Shown: positions 8,921 through 17,418 of the stretch, piece after piece
How positions within the stretch are numbered: position 1 is the stretch's first letter
How the letters are laid out: the number at the start of each line of letters is the position of its first letter
Assembly: GCA_963557785.1 (NCBI GenBank)
Contig: CAUWBF010000011.1
Span: 1-55,134, forward strand
DNA from: Merdicola sp963557785
Lineage (GTDB): Bacteria > Bacillota > Clostridia > TANB77 > CAG-508
Length of the DNA stretch: 55,134 nucleotides
Reading direction: 5' to 3'
Position numbers and translations under genes: made by a program
Notes under the pieces: generated by a model
Database searches by the model: none
Seen by the model: the letters and a program-made list of their open reading frames with translations, nothing else
What the model was told of the DNA's origin: nothing

Positions 8921-8943
8921 TTAAGGCAGATAAACTGCCTTAA
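8921..8943 (-). other. Intercistronic hairpin after the Maff2 gene
   Basis: A perfect 9-bp stem (TTAAGGCAG / CTGCCTTAA) with a 5-base loop lies between the Maff2 stop and the VirB6-like start. No T-run follows on the minus strand. It looks more like an mRNA 3'-end-protecting or processing hairpin than a terminator. Confidence 0.65.
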
Positions 8944-8946
8944 TTT

Positions 8947-9285
8947 TTATCCACCTGTAATAATATTTAAAATTTCTTTTGCAAATGTAATTACCACTCC
9001 ACCTGCTAATGTCATTATTCCATTTGCTCTTTGTGTTGGATCATGAGATTTTAAACTCATACCTACTTGAACAATTCCAAAACCTAAAATAATCATTCCA
9101 ACTGCTCTTATTAAGCCAAATATAAAATTAGATAAATTATTAACAATAGCTATTGGGTCATCTGCTGCGAATGAGTGAATTTGTTGTGCTACATTTAATG
9201 CAATAACATAACCTATAATTATTGCTCCTCTTTTTAATGTTTTCTTTAAAAATACTTTAAAATTTCCTTTTTTCTTATTTTCCAT
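8947..9285 (-). CDS. Maff2 family pilin-like protein (VirB2 equivalent)
   Basis: This 112-residue protein has a basic N-terminus, a signal-like TM segment (about residues 18-40 ending HSFAAD), and two further hydrophobic segments with a Gly-rich stretch (FIFGLIRAVGMIILGFGIVQVG and MTLAGGVVITFA). This is the Maff2 pattern found next to VirB6-like genes in Tn1549-type elements and resembles VirB2/TrbC pilins. AAGGAGG precedes the ATG. Hairpins on both sides (8921-8943 and 9324-9365) suggest its mRNA level is set separately from its neighbours. Confidence 0.88.
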   Translation of the reverse strand: MENKKKGNFKVFLKKTLKRGAIIIGYVIALNVAQQIHSFAADDPIAIVNNLSNFIFGLIRAVGMIILGFGIVQVGMSLKSHDPTQRANGIMTLAGGVVITFAKEILNIITGG

Positions 9286-9323
9286 ATCAAAAATCCTCCT
9301 TAATTTTTATTTTTGGGTACAAA

Positions 9324-9365
9324 AAAAGACCAAAGTATATTTGTTAGATATAACTTTGGTCTTTT
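9324..9365 (-). terminator. Terminator hairpin between virD4 and the Maff2 gene
   Basis: AAAAGACCAAAGT pairs with ACTTTGGTCTTTT, with one bulge and a loop of about 16 bases, and seven T follow on the minus strand. It overlaps the virD4 stop codon. Only 38 bases separate it from the Maff2 start, so a fraction of read-through, or a promoter inside the hairpin region, must feed the downstream transfer genes. Confidence 0.8.
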
Positions 9366-11194
9366 AGATACTATTAGCATTTTTTGTATCTTCTTTGTAC
9401 ATATTTTCGATTTCTTCACTTGATAATAATTCAACATCAAGTTCATTTGTTTCTAAATCTATAATTTCTTTTGTATCAATTTCCATATCATCTAAATTAA
9501 ATGATATTGTACCTATTGAATTTTCTGTTCCTCCATGTATATATGGTTTTATTTCTTTATTTCCAATAGGTGTATTTATGCTATTAAAATGTTCTTTTAA
9601 ATTAAATTTGAAATCTTTTACTGGTCTTTCTCCTCTAATAAAAAGTAAAGCATAATTATTATCTAGCATTCTTACCTCATCTGGTGTCAATAGTTCTCTA
9701 CCTGCGATTTGGTCATTTGTAGAATAACTGCCATGTGAACCATAACTCCTACCATAAGTATTTGTATCTATTGTTTCTTTTCCTAATAATTCACTAACAT
9801 ACTTATGGGTGCTTTGTTCATTACCACCTAAATATAAAAACTCATCACAATTTCCAACTATTGATTCCCATTGTTTTTCAAATAAGGCTTTTAATTGTGC
9901 TAAATTTTGCAATATTATAGAAACAGATACCTCTCTTGACCTCATTACTGATAATATTTTATCAAAATCATCTGGTAAACTTACATTAGCGAACTCATCC
10001 ATAACAAAATGTACATGTATTGGTAAACTGCCACCATATTTATAATCTGCTAAATAAAATAATTGTTGAAAAAGTTGTGTATATAAAACACTAACTAAAA
10101 AATTAAATGATGTATCATTATCTGGAATAATTGCAAATAATGCAACTTTCTTTTCTCCTAAACTTGGCAAGTCTAATTCATCTGTTTGTGTAAGTTGTGC
10201 CATACTCTCTAAATTAAATTTTTCAAGTCTTGCAGCAAGAGTTACTTGTATTGATTTTAATGTTTTAGCTGAACCTGAATGATATGCTCTATAATATTTT
10301 AAAGCAATATGCTCTGGATTTCTTGTTTCTAATCTATTAAATAACATATCAAGAGGACTAACATATTCGTCATCATCTTCTTTAACATCTCCTGCTCGTA
10401 GTAATTCCATTACCATTACAAAGTTTTGTTCTTCTTCTGGTGCTTCATATTTCAAATAAAATATTAAAGCTAAAAGTAACATACTTGCAGCAGTATCCCA
10501 AAATGGGTCGTTTGTACTACTTCCTTTTGGTGTTGTTGATTTAAAAAGATTTGTTACTAATTTTTGAACATCATTATCTGTTTTTATATATACAAACGGA
10601 TTATAACAATGTGATTTCTCCATATTTATTAAGTCTAATACTTTGATTTCATATCCGTTCTTTTTCTAATAAATAACCTGTATCTCTAACGATTTCTCCT
10701 TTTGGATCAAGTATAACATACGATGTTGCACATTGCATTACATTTGGCTTACAATAACTAAATGTCTTTCCTGCACCAGAACCACCAATAACTAATACAT
10801 TAACATTTCTTCTATGCTTTCTTCCATTTAATCCAACAGAAACATTTTTAGTAAGCAATTTATTATAATTATTAGGTTGTTTGTATTTTTTATTTAATTC
10901 CTTTGCCTCGCCCCATTTGGCTGAACCATTTTCTTCTCTCCTCCTATAATTTTTTCTAGTTGATTCATATAATAAGATTGAAAATATATAAATAATCAAA
11001 AAAATAAGAATAGTTCTAATGCTATTCTCTACAATAACTATTTTAAATGGCTGATTTAATGCAGCACTACCATTTTTTATTATTTCTATAAGTCCACCTT
11101 TAGTATAAGGAGCTAAAAGGAGAGCAATCCAAATAATTGGAATAATTCCTATTACATACAACACTCTCATTATTCTTTTTTCATCTTGCTTCAT
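9364..11194 (-). CDS. virD4: Coupling protein VirD4/TraG, requires a +1 frameshift at CGG
   Basis: This coupling ATPase brings the relaxase-DNA complex to the secretion channel. The frame from 11194 gives two TM segments (about 12-30 and 60-77) and the Walker A GGSGAGKT at 137-144. It then ends in LLEKERI-stop at 10649 because of one extra C at 10657. The +1 frame resumes with GGA at 10656 (GYEIKVLDLINMEKSH), continues through Walker B FVMDEFAN (about residue 399), and ends at 9364. A +1 step at CGG gives 609 residues, the usual VirD4 length, with the conserved Gly restored. Without it the product has Walker A but no Walker B. The start overlaps the upstream small gene by 14 bases. Confidence 0.9.
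10654..10657 (-). other. CGGA frameshift site in virD4
   Basis: The minus strand reads GAA AAA GAA CGG ATA TGA in the upstream frame. Skipping the C gives GAA AAA GAA GGA TAT GAA, which is the expected E-K-x-G-Y-E of VirD4 proteins. The zero-frame stop comes two codons after CGG. Confidence 0.9.
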
Positions 11195-11396
11195 TGCTTG
11201 TAAATTTTCCCTTTGCAGTTCTATTTAAAGATAACATCTTTTTATTTACAGGGGCTTTTAACAATTTTGACATTAACTTATCTATGATTTCTATATCAAC
11301 ATTTTCTTGTATTTTTATATTTCTAAATTCATTTAATGCATTTAATATTAGTCGATAATCATATTTATCTAAATTAATTGTTCTCATTTCTTCCAT
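11181..11396 (-). CDS. Small conserved protein upstream of virD4
   Basis: This is a 71-residue protein, MEEMRTINLDKYDYRLILNA and onward, mostly helical, with a basic C-terminus. The start at 11396 follows AAGGAGGAG. It overlaps the virD4 start by 14 bases and follows the DUF3801 gene by 13, so it is translationally coupled within the transfer operon. A small protein in this position is usual in Tn1549-like elements; its function is not known to me. Confidence 0.78.
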   Translation of the reverse strand: MEEMRTINLDKYDYRLILNALNEFRNIKIQENVDIEIIDKLMSKLLKAPVNKKMLSLNRTAKGKFTSNEAR

Positions 11397-11409
11397 TGAA
11401 CACTCCTCC

Positions 11410-12174
11410 TTATCTACTTGATTTTGATTTTGCTTTTTTATTATTTTGAACAGGTACTATATTTACTTTAACCTTTTCTTTAGATTTTTGTTCATCTAAT
11501 TTCTTTGCTTCAACTTTAAGTTCTGCAAGTTCTTTCTTTACAGATGGTTTCTTTGCTCCTTTAGATACCCCTTCTTGCATTTTGGAAGTCGTTGAGGAAG
11601 GCTCTGACAGAGGGTCTTTTTCCGTCTTTGCCATATTGAAATTTGCTTTTGAGGTTTCTTCTGTTTGCATAGGCTTTTTAGCAAGTAAATCTTCTAGCTG
11701 TTGTTCCTTTGATTTTTCTGGAATACCCTTTTCTCTTTTTTCTGCCTCTCTATCTTCAATAGATTTTGTAATAACAGTATCCATTCTTGCAGTATCTGTT
11801 GTTGTTAGTTTAAATCTTTCAACAATTCTATTTATTCTTGAAGCATCTTCATCTTTAACCATAACATCTACCATTCCATCAATGTCTTTGTTATTTCTAT
11901 TGATTAAAGCACAATATGAAATACCATAATTTTTTGCCTCTCTTGCAAATGTTTTTAAATCTTCTCTGCTTACTGTAAATATTTTTAAAGGCTTTCCTGT
12001 TTTTAACATATTATTAAGTCTAATCTTTCCTTTTGTTTGTTTTTTATCTTTCATAATAGTATAAATCATTGCAGCAACATTCTTTGCTCCACTACCAGTT
12101 AGTCTTGCTAAAATTTCAAATCCCTCTAAACTTAATCTTACTACTTGTTCTGATACATCTCCATTAACACTCAT
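11410..12174 (-). CDS. PcfB/DUF3801 family conjugation protein
   Basis: This is a 254-residue protein. Residues 1-150 match the PcfB/DUF3801 domain: the VRLSLEGFEILARLTGSGAKNVAA opening, then KIFTVSREDLKTFAREAKNYGISYCAL. The C-terminal 100 residues are a charged, low-complexity, probably disordered tail ending in KKAKSKSSR. PcfB-type proteins work with the coupling protein and relaxase in conjugation. The order relaxase, DUF3801, small protein, VirD4 supports that role here. Confidence 0.9.
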   Translation of the reverse strand: MSVNGDVSEQVVRLSLEGFEILARLTGSGAKNVAAMIYTIMKDKKQTKGKIRLNNMLKTGKPLKIFTVSREDLKTFAREAKNYGISYCALINRNNKDIDGMVDVMVKDEDASRINRIVERFKLTTTDTARMDTVITKSIEDREAEKREKGIPEKSKEQQLEDLLAKKPMQTEETSKANFNMAKTEKDPLSEPSSTTSKMQEGVSKGAKKPSVKKELAELKVEAKKLDEQKSKEKVKVNIVPVQNNKKAKSKSSR

Positions 12175-12181
12175 ATATCAT

Positions 12182-13564
12182 TTACTCCTTTCCTTTTTTT
12201 CTTTTCTCTTTTTTTCTCTCTTTTGTTTCTCTTTCCATTTCTTCTTGTGTATCTAATTCAGATAAATTATTATCTATCTTCGGTACTCTTGTTTTAATAT
12301 CTTCACATAATTCCACCCTCTTTCTTAATTTAACTAATTTATCATTTAAAGATGAAATCTGCTCTGCATATTCGTGCATTTCATTTCCATCTTTTGATAA
12401 CTTTCTTTTTGCCCAAAGTCTTTCTCTTTGGTCTAGTATTTCTTTTATTTTAAAATTCACATCATCTTGATAATTACTTAATTCTTCAAATGTTTTTATT
12501 TTATGTGTTGCTAAAAATCTTGCTTCTTCAGATAATTGTTCCATTCTTGAAACATCTGCTCTAATACTTGGTGGTAATCTTTGTTGTGGTACATTATCTG
12601 GAAAAACTTTTAGCAAATAACAATAATGATAATATAAAGCAATAAATCCTTTCGCTTTGGCTCTTTTGTGCCTTTTTGCAAAAGGATAATTAACTTTTCT
12701 ATAATTATAAACATTTTCTATAAACGGAACTCGAACTGCTTGTTCTTCTATTATTCTTCTTTTTATATTTTCTATTGAATAATTTTCTCCATATCTTCTT
12801 TCTATTCTAATGTTTCTTTTATATGGTTCTTTTCTAATACTTATTTTATTAGCTCTAAAAATAATTTCATAATCTAATTTTTTCATTAAGTATAAAAAGT
12901 CATCATAAGAATATGCTTGTCTAATTGCTAAATCTAAATCTCGTTTTGCATTATTAGAATAGTTGTCAGTATATAAAGATTTCTTATAAAAATTATCATA
13001 GTTCATTTTTTTCTTTGTTGCTTTTTCTTCTATTACACTTAATCCATATTCCTTACAAAGTTCATCTGATATATGCCTCATTTTTGCATAATTAGTATGA
13101 TTATCATAATATTTCAAACCATCTTCAAAAGAAACAGAATTAAGCACTATGTGATTATGTATATGATTAGTATTAAGATGAGTTGTAACTACTACTTGAA
13201 ATCTATCTCCCCACATTTCATTTGCAAGTTGCACACCAATCTGATGTGCTAATTCTGGAGTAACCTCTCCCTCTGCAAAAGATTGATATGCGTGAAATGC
13301 TAAAATTTTATCTTTTTTATTATAATATCTTTTTGTATCTTGCATTTCTTCATAAGCTGAATCTGAATCACAATTTATTCCTGTAACAAAATATTCTTTT
13401 TCTGTTTTATCTGAATTTCTTGCATAATCAATTACATTTTGCAAGTCATCTACCAACATTTCATATTTCTGATTAAATTCAATTTTCGTTTTATTTTCAT
13501 CTTTAGCATAACTTATAACATGATCCATTCTTTTAACAACTTTCCATATTTTTGTTACTGCCAA
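12182..13564 (-). CDS. Relaxase / mobilization nuclease
   Basis: This 460-residue relaxase nicks at oriT and leads the strand into the recipient. The N-terminal catalytic domain is visible: a candidate nucleophile Tyr19 in DHVISYAKD, the conserved acidic segment, and the metal-binding histidines H134, H136, H138 in TNHIHNHIVLNS. The C-terminus is Lys/Glu-rich with coiled coil. This is the MOBP-like layout of Tn1549-type elements. It lies 11 bases after mobC and 7 before the DUF3801 gene. Confidence 0.93.
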   Translation of the reverse strand: MAVTKIWKVVKRMDHVISYAKDENKTKIEFNQKYEMLVDDLQNVIDYARNSDKTEKEYFVTGINCDSDSAYEEMQDTKRYYNKKDKILAFHAYQSFAEGEVTPELAHQIGVQLANEMWGDRFQVVVTTHLNTNHIHNHIVLNSVSFEDGLKYYDNHTNYAKMRHISDELCKEYGLSVIEEKATKKKMNYDNFYKKSLYTDNYSNNAKRDLDLAIRQAYSYDDFLYLMKKLDYEIIFRANKISIRKEPYKRNIRIERRYGENYSIENIKRRIIEEQAVRVPFIENVYNYRKVNYPFAKRHKRAKAKGFIALYYHYCYLLKVFPDNVPQQRLPPSIRADVSRMEQLSEEARFLATHKIKTFEELSNYQDDVNFKIKEILDQRERLWAKRKLSKDGNEMHEYAEQISSLNDKLVKLRKRVELCEDIKTRVPKIDNNLSELDTQEEMERETKERKKEKRKKGKE

Positions 13565-13575
13565 ATTACCACCTC

Positions 13576-13911
13576 CTACAAAAATTTATTTTTTACTTCT
13601 TCTGCAAATTTGTGCCAATTATTTGCTTCACTCTTATAATAATCTTTATCTATTTTATCTGTTTGATTTGCTTTCTTTGCTATTTGATTAAGATTAACTC
13701 CTATTTTAGAAAGTTGTTTCATTATCACATAAAATTCTTTGCCAGGCTTTTCTTTTATATTTTCATTCATTAACAATCTTCTAAAATATTCTCCATAAGA
13801 AAGATTACATCTTTGACAATCTGCAATTAACTTTTCATTCTCTAATTCATTAAGCATTATATCTTTTCTTATATATCTTTTTCTCAAATCTCTCCCTCCT
13901 GTTTTACTCAT
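13576..13911 (-). CDS. mobC: MobC-like relaxosome accessory protein
   Basis: This small DNA-binding protein loads the relaxase at oriT. It has 111 residues if started at ATG 13911. The segment LSKIGVNLNQIAKKAN is the typical MobC signature, and the N-terminus resembles a ribbon-helix-helix. ATG 13911 has no ribosome binding site, whereas GGAGGGAGAG lies inside codons 5-8, just before a TTG at 13887. Translation may therefore start at that TTG, giving 103 residues beginning with the basic RKRYIRKDI segment. The gene lies directly downstream of the probable oriT. Confidence 0.88.
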   Translation of the reverse strand: MSKTGGRDLRKRYIRKDIMLNELENEKLIADCQRCNLSYGEYFRRLLMNENIKEKPGKEFYVIMKQLSKIGVNLNQIAKKANQTDKIDKDYYKSEANNWHKFAEEVKNKFL

Positions 13912-14029
13912 TTAAAAATGGGGATTGGGGTTTCCCCATAGAATAGAATTTTGAAACACGATATTTTCGTGTGAACAAATTCAGTGCTTGCTAGGACAAG
14001 AAATCCATTTTTTCCATTTTTAAATGTAC
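13912..14029 (-). other. Probable origin of transfer (oriT)
   Basis: This 118-bp gap between the primase-like gene and mobC is rich in short inverted repeats: GGGGTTTCCCC (13927-13937), ACACGA/TCGTGT with a 5-base loop (13956-13972), and CTTG/CAAG around TCCTAG (13987-14000). An oriT next to mobC-relaxase with a small nick-proximal hairpin is the usual layout. The nick site is not proven. The plus strand also carries GTGTGAACAAA, which recurs beside parB. Confidence 0.5.
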
Positions 14030-15016
14030 CTACATTGGTACTCTATTTTGTTCCTTTTTCATTTTATATCTGTCAATTTCTTGCCTATTTTTTAACCCTA
14101 TGCTGTAACATAAGTAATCATTTATGTCTTTACCATAAGGAGCAGGAATATCATAAACATTGTACTTATCAAGTGCATATATCATTGCTTTTGTTGCATT
14201 TCTTCCTGCTATATCATTATCAAAATGTAATACAATATCTTTTATATTTGTGTTTTTATTTAAAAAGTTTTGTACTGCTATTGGTACTTTACTTTGTTCT
14301 ATATTAGAACTTGGTTGGTACACTCCTGCAAGTGATAAAAGATTTTGATTTGTATAATCATATCCCTTATTTTTTAATAATGTTGCATAAGATAATAAAT
14401 CTATACTGCTTTCAAATATATGTAATGAATTACATTCTTCTGCTCCTAACATTCTAAAAGAATACTCTTTTGAACTCCCCTTTGCATCTCTCATTATTCT
14501 TTTTTCATTTGTACTTCTGCACCCTGCATATTTGATATTGTTATCATTATCGTACCCTAAAAATACTGCATTATTGGTTTTATTTTCTTGATAAATAATC
14601 TTTTTATTTATGCAATCATTTATTATTTCTTCATCAATTCCTCTGTTTTTTAGATACTCTATAACTTGTTTATTGGTACTCGCTTTTTCTGGAATTACTA
14701 TTGTTTTAGGTGCGTTTTCATTACTATATTGAGGTCTAATATATGTATCTATATTTCTATTTAATACACTTGAAACTGCCTCTTGCAATGACATATTTTC
14801 TACTTTAATAAGATAATCAACTGCTGACTTTCCTGCTTGATGTGTTGAAAATCTATGCCATAATCCATTACTTATAATGACACTATCATGACTTTTTAAG
14901 GAATATGTATTAGTACCTTTTCTTACAAGTTCTGATGGATTATTGTTCATAAAATAAGTTAGTAAATCAATTTCTTTTGCTTGTTTTACAACTTCTTTTG
15001 GTACAAATTCAGGCAT
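14030..15016 (-). CDS. DUF3991/TOPRIM primase-like protein
   Basis: This 328-residue protein has an N-terminal zinc-ribbon-like/DUF3991 region (LVRKGTNTYSLKSHDSVIIS, then GLWHRFSTHQAGKSAVDYL). Its C-terminal TOPRIM domain has an acidic Glu in LHIFESSIDLLSYA and the DxD pair in IVLHFDNDIAGRNA. It probably primes or processes the transferred strand after conjugation. The position just upstream of oriT and mobC fits that use. Length is typical of the element-borne family. Confidence 0.88.
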   Translation of the reverse strand: MPEFVPKEVVKQAKEIDLLTYFMNNNPSELVRKGTNTYSLKSHDSVIISNGLWHRFSTHQAGKSAVDYLIKVENMSLQEAVSSVLNRNIDTYIRPQYSNENAPKTIVIPEKASTNKQVIEYLKNRGIDEEIINDCINKKIIYQENKTNNAVFLGYDNDNNIKYAGCRSTNEKRIMRDAKGSSKEYSFRMLGAEECNSLHIFESSIDLLSYATLLKNKGYDYTNQNLLSLAGVYQPSSNIEQSKVPIAVQNFLNKNTNIKDIVLHFDNDIAGRNATKAMIYALDKYNVYDIPAPYGKDINDYLCYSIGLKNRQEIDRYKMKKEQNRVPM

Positions 15017-15036
15017 AATTTTGCACCTCCTTTTTC

Positions 15037-15381
15037 TTATCTTGCATCTTGATTTCGCTCTTTTTTGACCTCATTATCTCTAATAAGGTCTATCGTATCA
15101 TCTATTGAAAATTCTAAAGCCTCTCTTAAACTACCATCATTAGATAACCAATCATCATAGCATTCTTCTAATATATGCTCCCTTTTAAGTAATGTTTTAA
15201 GTTCGAATTTTGAATAATCTTTATCGTATGCTAAATAATCTTGTATCGTTTGCATACATGTTATTTTATAACTATTGTCTATTATTTGTTCTGCAGGTAG
15301 TCCCTTTAAACTATCTTTAAAATCTGTTAATTCCCTTTCTAATTTTTTAATTAACTTATTTTTTAATTCTTCATTTTCCAT
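15037..15381 (-). CDS. DUF3848-like hypothetical protein
   Basis: This is a 114-residue acidic helical protein beginning MENEELKNKLIKKLERELTD. The N-terminal ELKNKL, the central LPAEQIIDNSYKITC and the acidic middle resemble DUF3848, common beside primase genes in Tn1549-like elements. The assignment is from memory of the pattern. It lies 20 bases before the primase-like gene and follows a terminator, so a promoter may lie at 15382-15417. Confidence 0.6.
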   Translation of the reverse strand: MENEELKNKLIKKLERELTDFKDSLKGLPAEQIIDNSYKITCMQTIQDYLAYDKDYSKFELKTLLKREHILEECYDDWLSNDGSLREALEFSIDDTIDLIRDNEVKKERNQDAR

Positions 15382-15417
15382 AATTTATCACACTCTCTTT
15401 CTTTTTTATTGCATAAT

Positions 15418-15453
15418 AAAAAGGACAGATTTTTTAAATTATCCGTCCCTTTA
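15418..15453 (-). terminator. Rho-independent terminator
   Basis: On the minus strand AAAGGGACGGAT pairs with ATCTGTCCTTT (G-U pairs allowed) around an A/T loop, followed by T-rich sequence. It lies 3 bases after the stop of the gene ending at 15456. Confidence 0.75.
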
Positions 15454-15455
15454 AA

Positions 15456-15788
15456 CTAATTTAATTTTAACATTCCCATATTATTTAAGTAGATTAATGC
15501 TTCTTTAAAACCTAATTTAAAACTTTCTTTTAACTCAATAACATCAAGTTCAGTTTCATAATCAAGTACATTAAGTATTGCATATTGTTCATCATCTCTT
15601 AAATCTATTGGTTCTTTTTCTTCTAAAAATGTTCTTACATTTGGGTATTTATATTTTAGTTCTGATATCTTTTTATTTAATGTTTGATAGTCTTCTCTAT
15701 CTTTTAATGCTTGTGCTTTATGAACTTCTAAATACTCTAAAAAACCTTCTTCATAATTATCAAAAAAGCTACCTGCGATTTCTTCCAT
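15456..15788 (-). CDS. Hypothetical element protein, 110 residues
   Basis: This acidic, helical protein begins MEEIAGSFFDNYEEGFLEY. I recognise no catalytic motif. AGGAGAATAAAGGT precedes the ATG. The C-terminus reads SFKLGFKEALIYLNNMGML, a pattern shared with small regulatory-looking proteins of clostridial elements. It follows the 101-residue gene by 4 bases, so the two form a short operon that ends at the terminator at 15418-15453. Function unknown. Confidence 0.65.
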   Translation of the reverse strand: MEEIAGSFFDNYEEGFLEYLEVHKAQALKDREDYQTLNKKISELKYKYPNVRTFLEEKEPIDLRDDEQYAILNVLDYETELDVIELKESFKLGFKEALIYLNNMGMLKLN

Positions 15789-15792
15789 ACCT

Positions 15793-16098
15793 TTATTCTC
15801 CTATTTCCATCAATATTTTTTTACTATCAACTATCCCTAATTTATAATAATGTTTACAAAGTAGGTCAGTTTCATTACCAATGGCAAGTTCAAATTTATT
15901 TAATTTAGCAATTATTGGGTCTAACTTTTTTTCATCTTTACCTACTTTTTTAATCAAATTAATCAATTCTTCTTCCACTTTTAATGACTCTGTAAATTTA
16001 CCATCAAGATTCTTTTTCTTTAATAGCATTGTTTCAAAATCATCACTTATTGAATCATATAGTTGATCTAAAATAGATCTATTAAATAATTCTTCCAT
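15793..16098 (-). CDS. DUF6809-like hypothetical protein
   Basis: This is a 101-residue protein starting MEELFNRSILDQLYDSI. The start at 16098 is chosen because AGGAGGGATAAG lies just upstream; the longer frame from 16116 would use a TTG inside that site. The N-terminal MEELFNR, the central Lys/Glu-rich hairpin and the C-terminal short helix resemble DUF6809, small proteins frequent in Firmicute mobile elements. Function unknown. Confidence 0.6.
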   Translation of the reverse strand: MEELFNRSILDQLYDSISDDFETMLLKKKNLDGKFTESLKVEEELINLIKKVGKDEKKLDPIIAKLNKFELAIGNETDLLCKHYYKLGIVDSKKILMEIGE

Positions 16099-16181
16099 TT
16101 CCTTATCCCTCCTCAAACTTATTCTAATATAATCTTTTGAATTTGAGAAATGTGCAAATTATTTAATTATAAATTTGACAG

Positions 16182-16213
16182 AAAAAAAGAGCAATATTTT
16201 AAATATCACTCTT
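16182..16213 (-). terminator. Terminator downstream of the anti-sigma gene
   Basis: AAGAGTGATATT pairs with AATATTGCTCTT (two G-U pairs), followed by seven T on the minus strand. Confidence 0.7.
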
Positions 16214-16272
16214 AAAACTACTCTATAACTTGTAATTTCTCGCTTCGATTCTATTTTTTATATTATAACATA

Positions 16273-16314
16273 AAATTTAAAAGATTAGTCCTTACAAACT
16301 AATCTTTTAAATTT
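16273..16314. terminator. 17-bp perfect inverted repeat, probable bidirectional terminator
   Basis: Arms 16273-16289 and 16298-16314 are perfectly complementary around an 8-base loop. It lies 34 bases after the DUF4179 gene. T-rich ends on both strands make a bidirectional terminator likely. Two hairpins in this 231-bp gap suggest the end of one module and the start of another. Confidence 0.65.
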
Positions 16315-16347
16315 ATACCTATAATCTTTATAAACATTATTATAATA

Positions 16348-17418
16348 TTATTTTTCTTTTGCTAATTCAATAATTACTTCATCACCATTTACTTTAAAAA
16401 GATGTACTTTTAAAGTATCTGTTGCATCATAATTTGTTAAATTAAATGTATTATAATATGTTACTGTTCCATCATCTTTAACACTTATTTCTCCATCTCC
16501 ATCAGATCTATGAACAGGATAAAATTTTGTTCCATCCGAATTCTCTACACATTCATTATCATTCCAAGCTATACCATCACAATTACTCAAATATATTTTA
16601 AAAGCAGTATTTGAAACTTTAGCACTTTCAAATTTATAATTTTCATCACTAATAGAAACTAGTTTGTATTGAACTATATTAGATTTTGCCATCTTGCTAG
16701 GTACATCTATTTCATAACTCCACTCGCCTTTATAAATTATATATTTTTCCTCGCCATTTTCCCAATATCTATTTCTTATCTTATTAAATGTTACTTTTAA
16801 TTTTTGAGATGTAGGAAATTCTACTGGATTTCCTGTTGCAGTTAAATAAAATTTAATCTCATTATCATTTATTTTTTGGCTTGTTTCACTATATGCCCCC
16901 TTATAACTATCATAATGTTCTCTTGCTTCTTGCTCTGTTTTGTATAAAGATGTCATTTCTTCTGATTCAAGTTCTCTTGTTGCAAAAACTTTTTCATTTT
17001 TTTCATTTACTACTTTTAAATCCATTATATCTATTTTTCCATCATTTGATAACATTTCTTGTAAATTATAATTATCATTGAATTTTATATTGATATTCAT
17101 ATCAAAATTATTGTTATCTATTAAAAAAGATTCTATGCTTGTACTAATTCCATTTGCCTCTTTATATTCTGTATTTACATCACTATAATATTCATTATTA
17201 ATAGCTGTTTGAATACCATCACTACTATTTGCTCCAAATTTGTTAATTATTTGTGTTGTAGCAAATACTACTCCTGTCATCGAAAGTGCAATACAAGCTG
17301 CTATTCCTATACTTTTTCCAAGATTAAATTTGTTTTTATTCATTACTATATCCTCCTCTTTAACATTAGATATAGCTATTTTCATTTTTACTTTTTCAAA
17401 AATTTTATTATTATTCAT
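16348..17418 (-). CDS. DUF4179-type membrane anti-sigma factor
   Basis: This is a 356-residue protein. A short cytoplasmic N-terminus (about 30 residues) should bind the sigma factor. One TM segment follows (about 35-55, GKSIGIAACIALSMTGVVFA). A large extracytoplasmic beta-rich region follows, with the DUF4179-like start IINKFGANSSDGIQTAINN. The gene overlaps the sigma-factor gene by 8 bases, the classic pair arrangement. Signal and target are unknown; the anti-sigma role is inferred from family and pairing. Confidence 0.85.
   Translation of the reverse strand: MNNNKIFEKVKMKIAISNVKEEDIVMNKNKFNLGKSIGIAACIALSMTGVVFATTQIINKFGANSSDGIQTAINNEYYSDVNTEYKEANGISTSIESFLIDNNNFDMNINIKFNDNYNLQEMLSNDGKIDIMDLKVVNEKNEKVFATRELESEEMTSLYKTEQEAREHYDSYKGAYSETSQKINDNEIKFYLTATGNPVEFPTSQKLKVTFNKIRNRYWENGEEKYIIYKGEWSYEIDVPSKMAKSNIVQYKLVSISDENYKFESAKVSNTAFKIYLSNCDGIAWNDNECVENSDGTKFYPVHRSDGDGEISVKDDGTVTYYNTFNLTNYDATDTLKVHLFKVNGDEVIIELAKEK

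Noticed and set aside
10649..11194. virD4, parA and GT-C halves as separate genes
   Set aside because: Each downstream frame starts mid-domain with no ribosome binding site, while the two frames join to exactly one conserved protein when one C is skipped. I annotate each as one CDS with a recoding site, while noting mutation or sequence error as alternatives.
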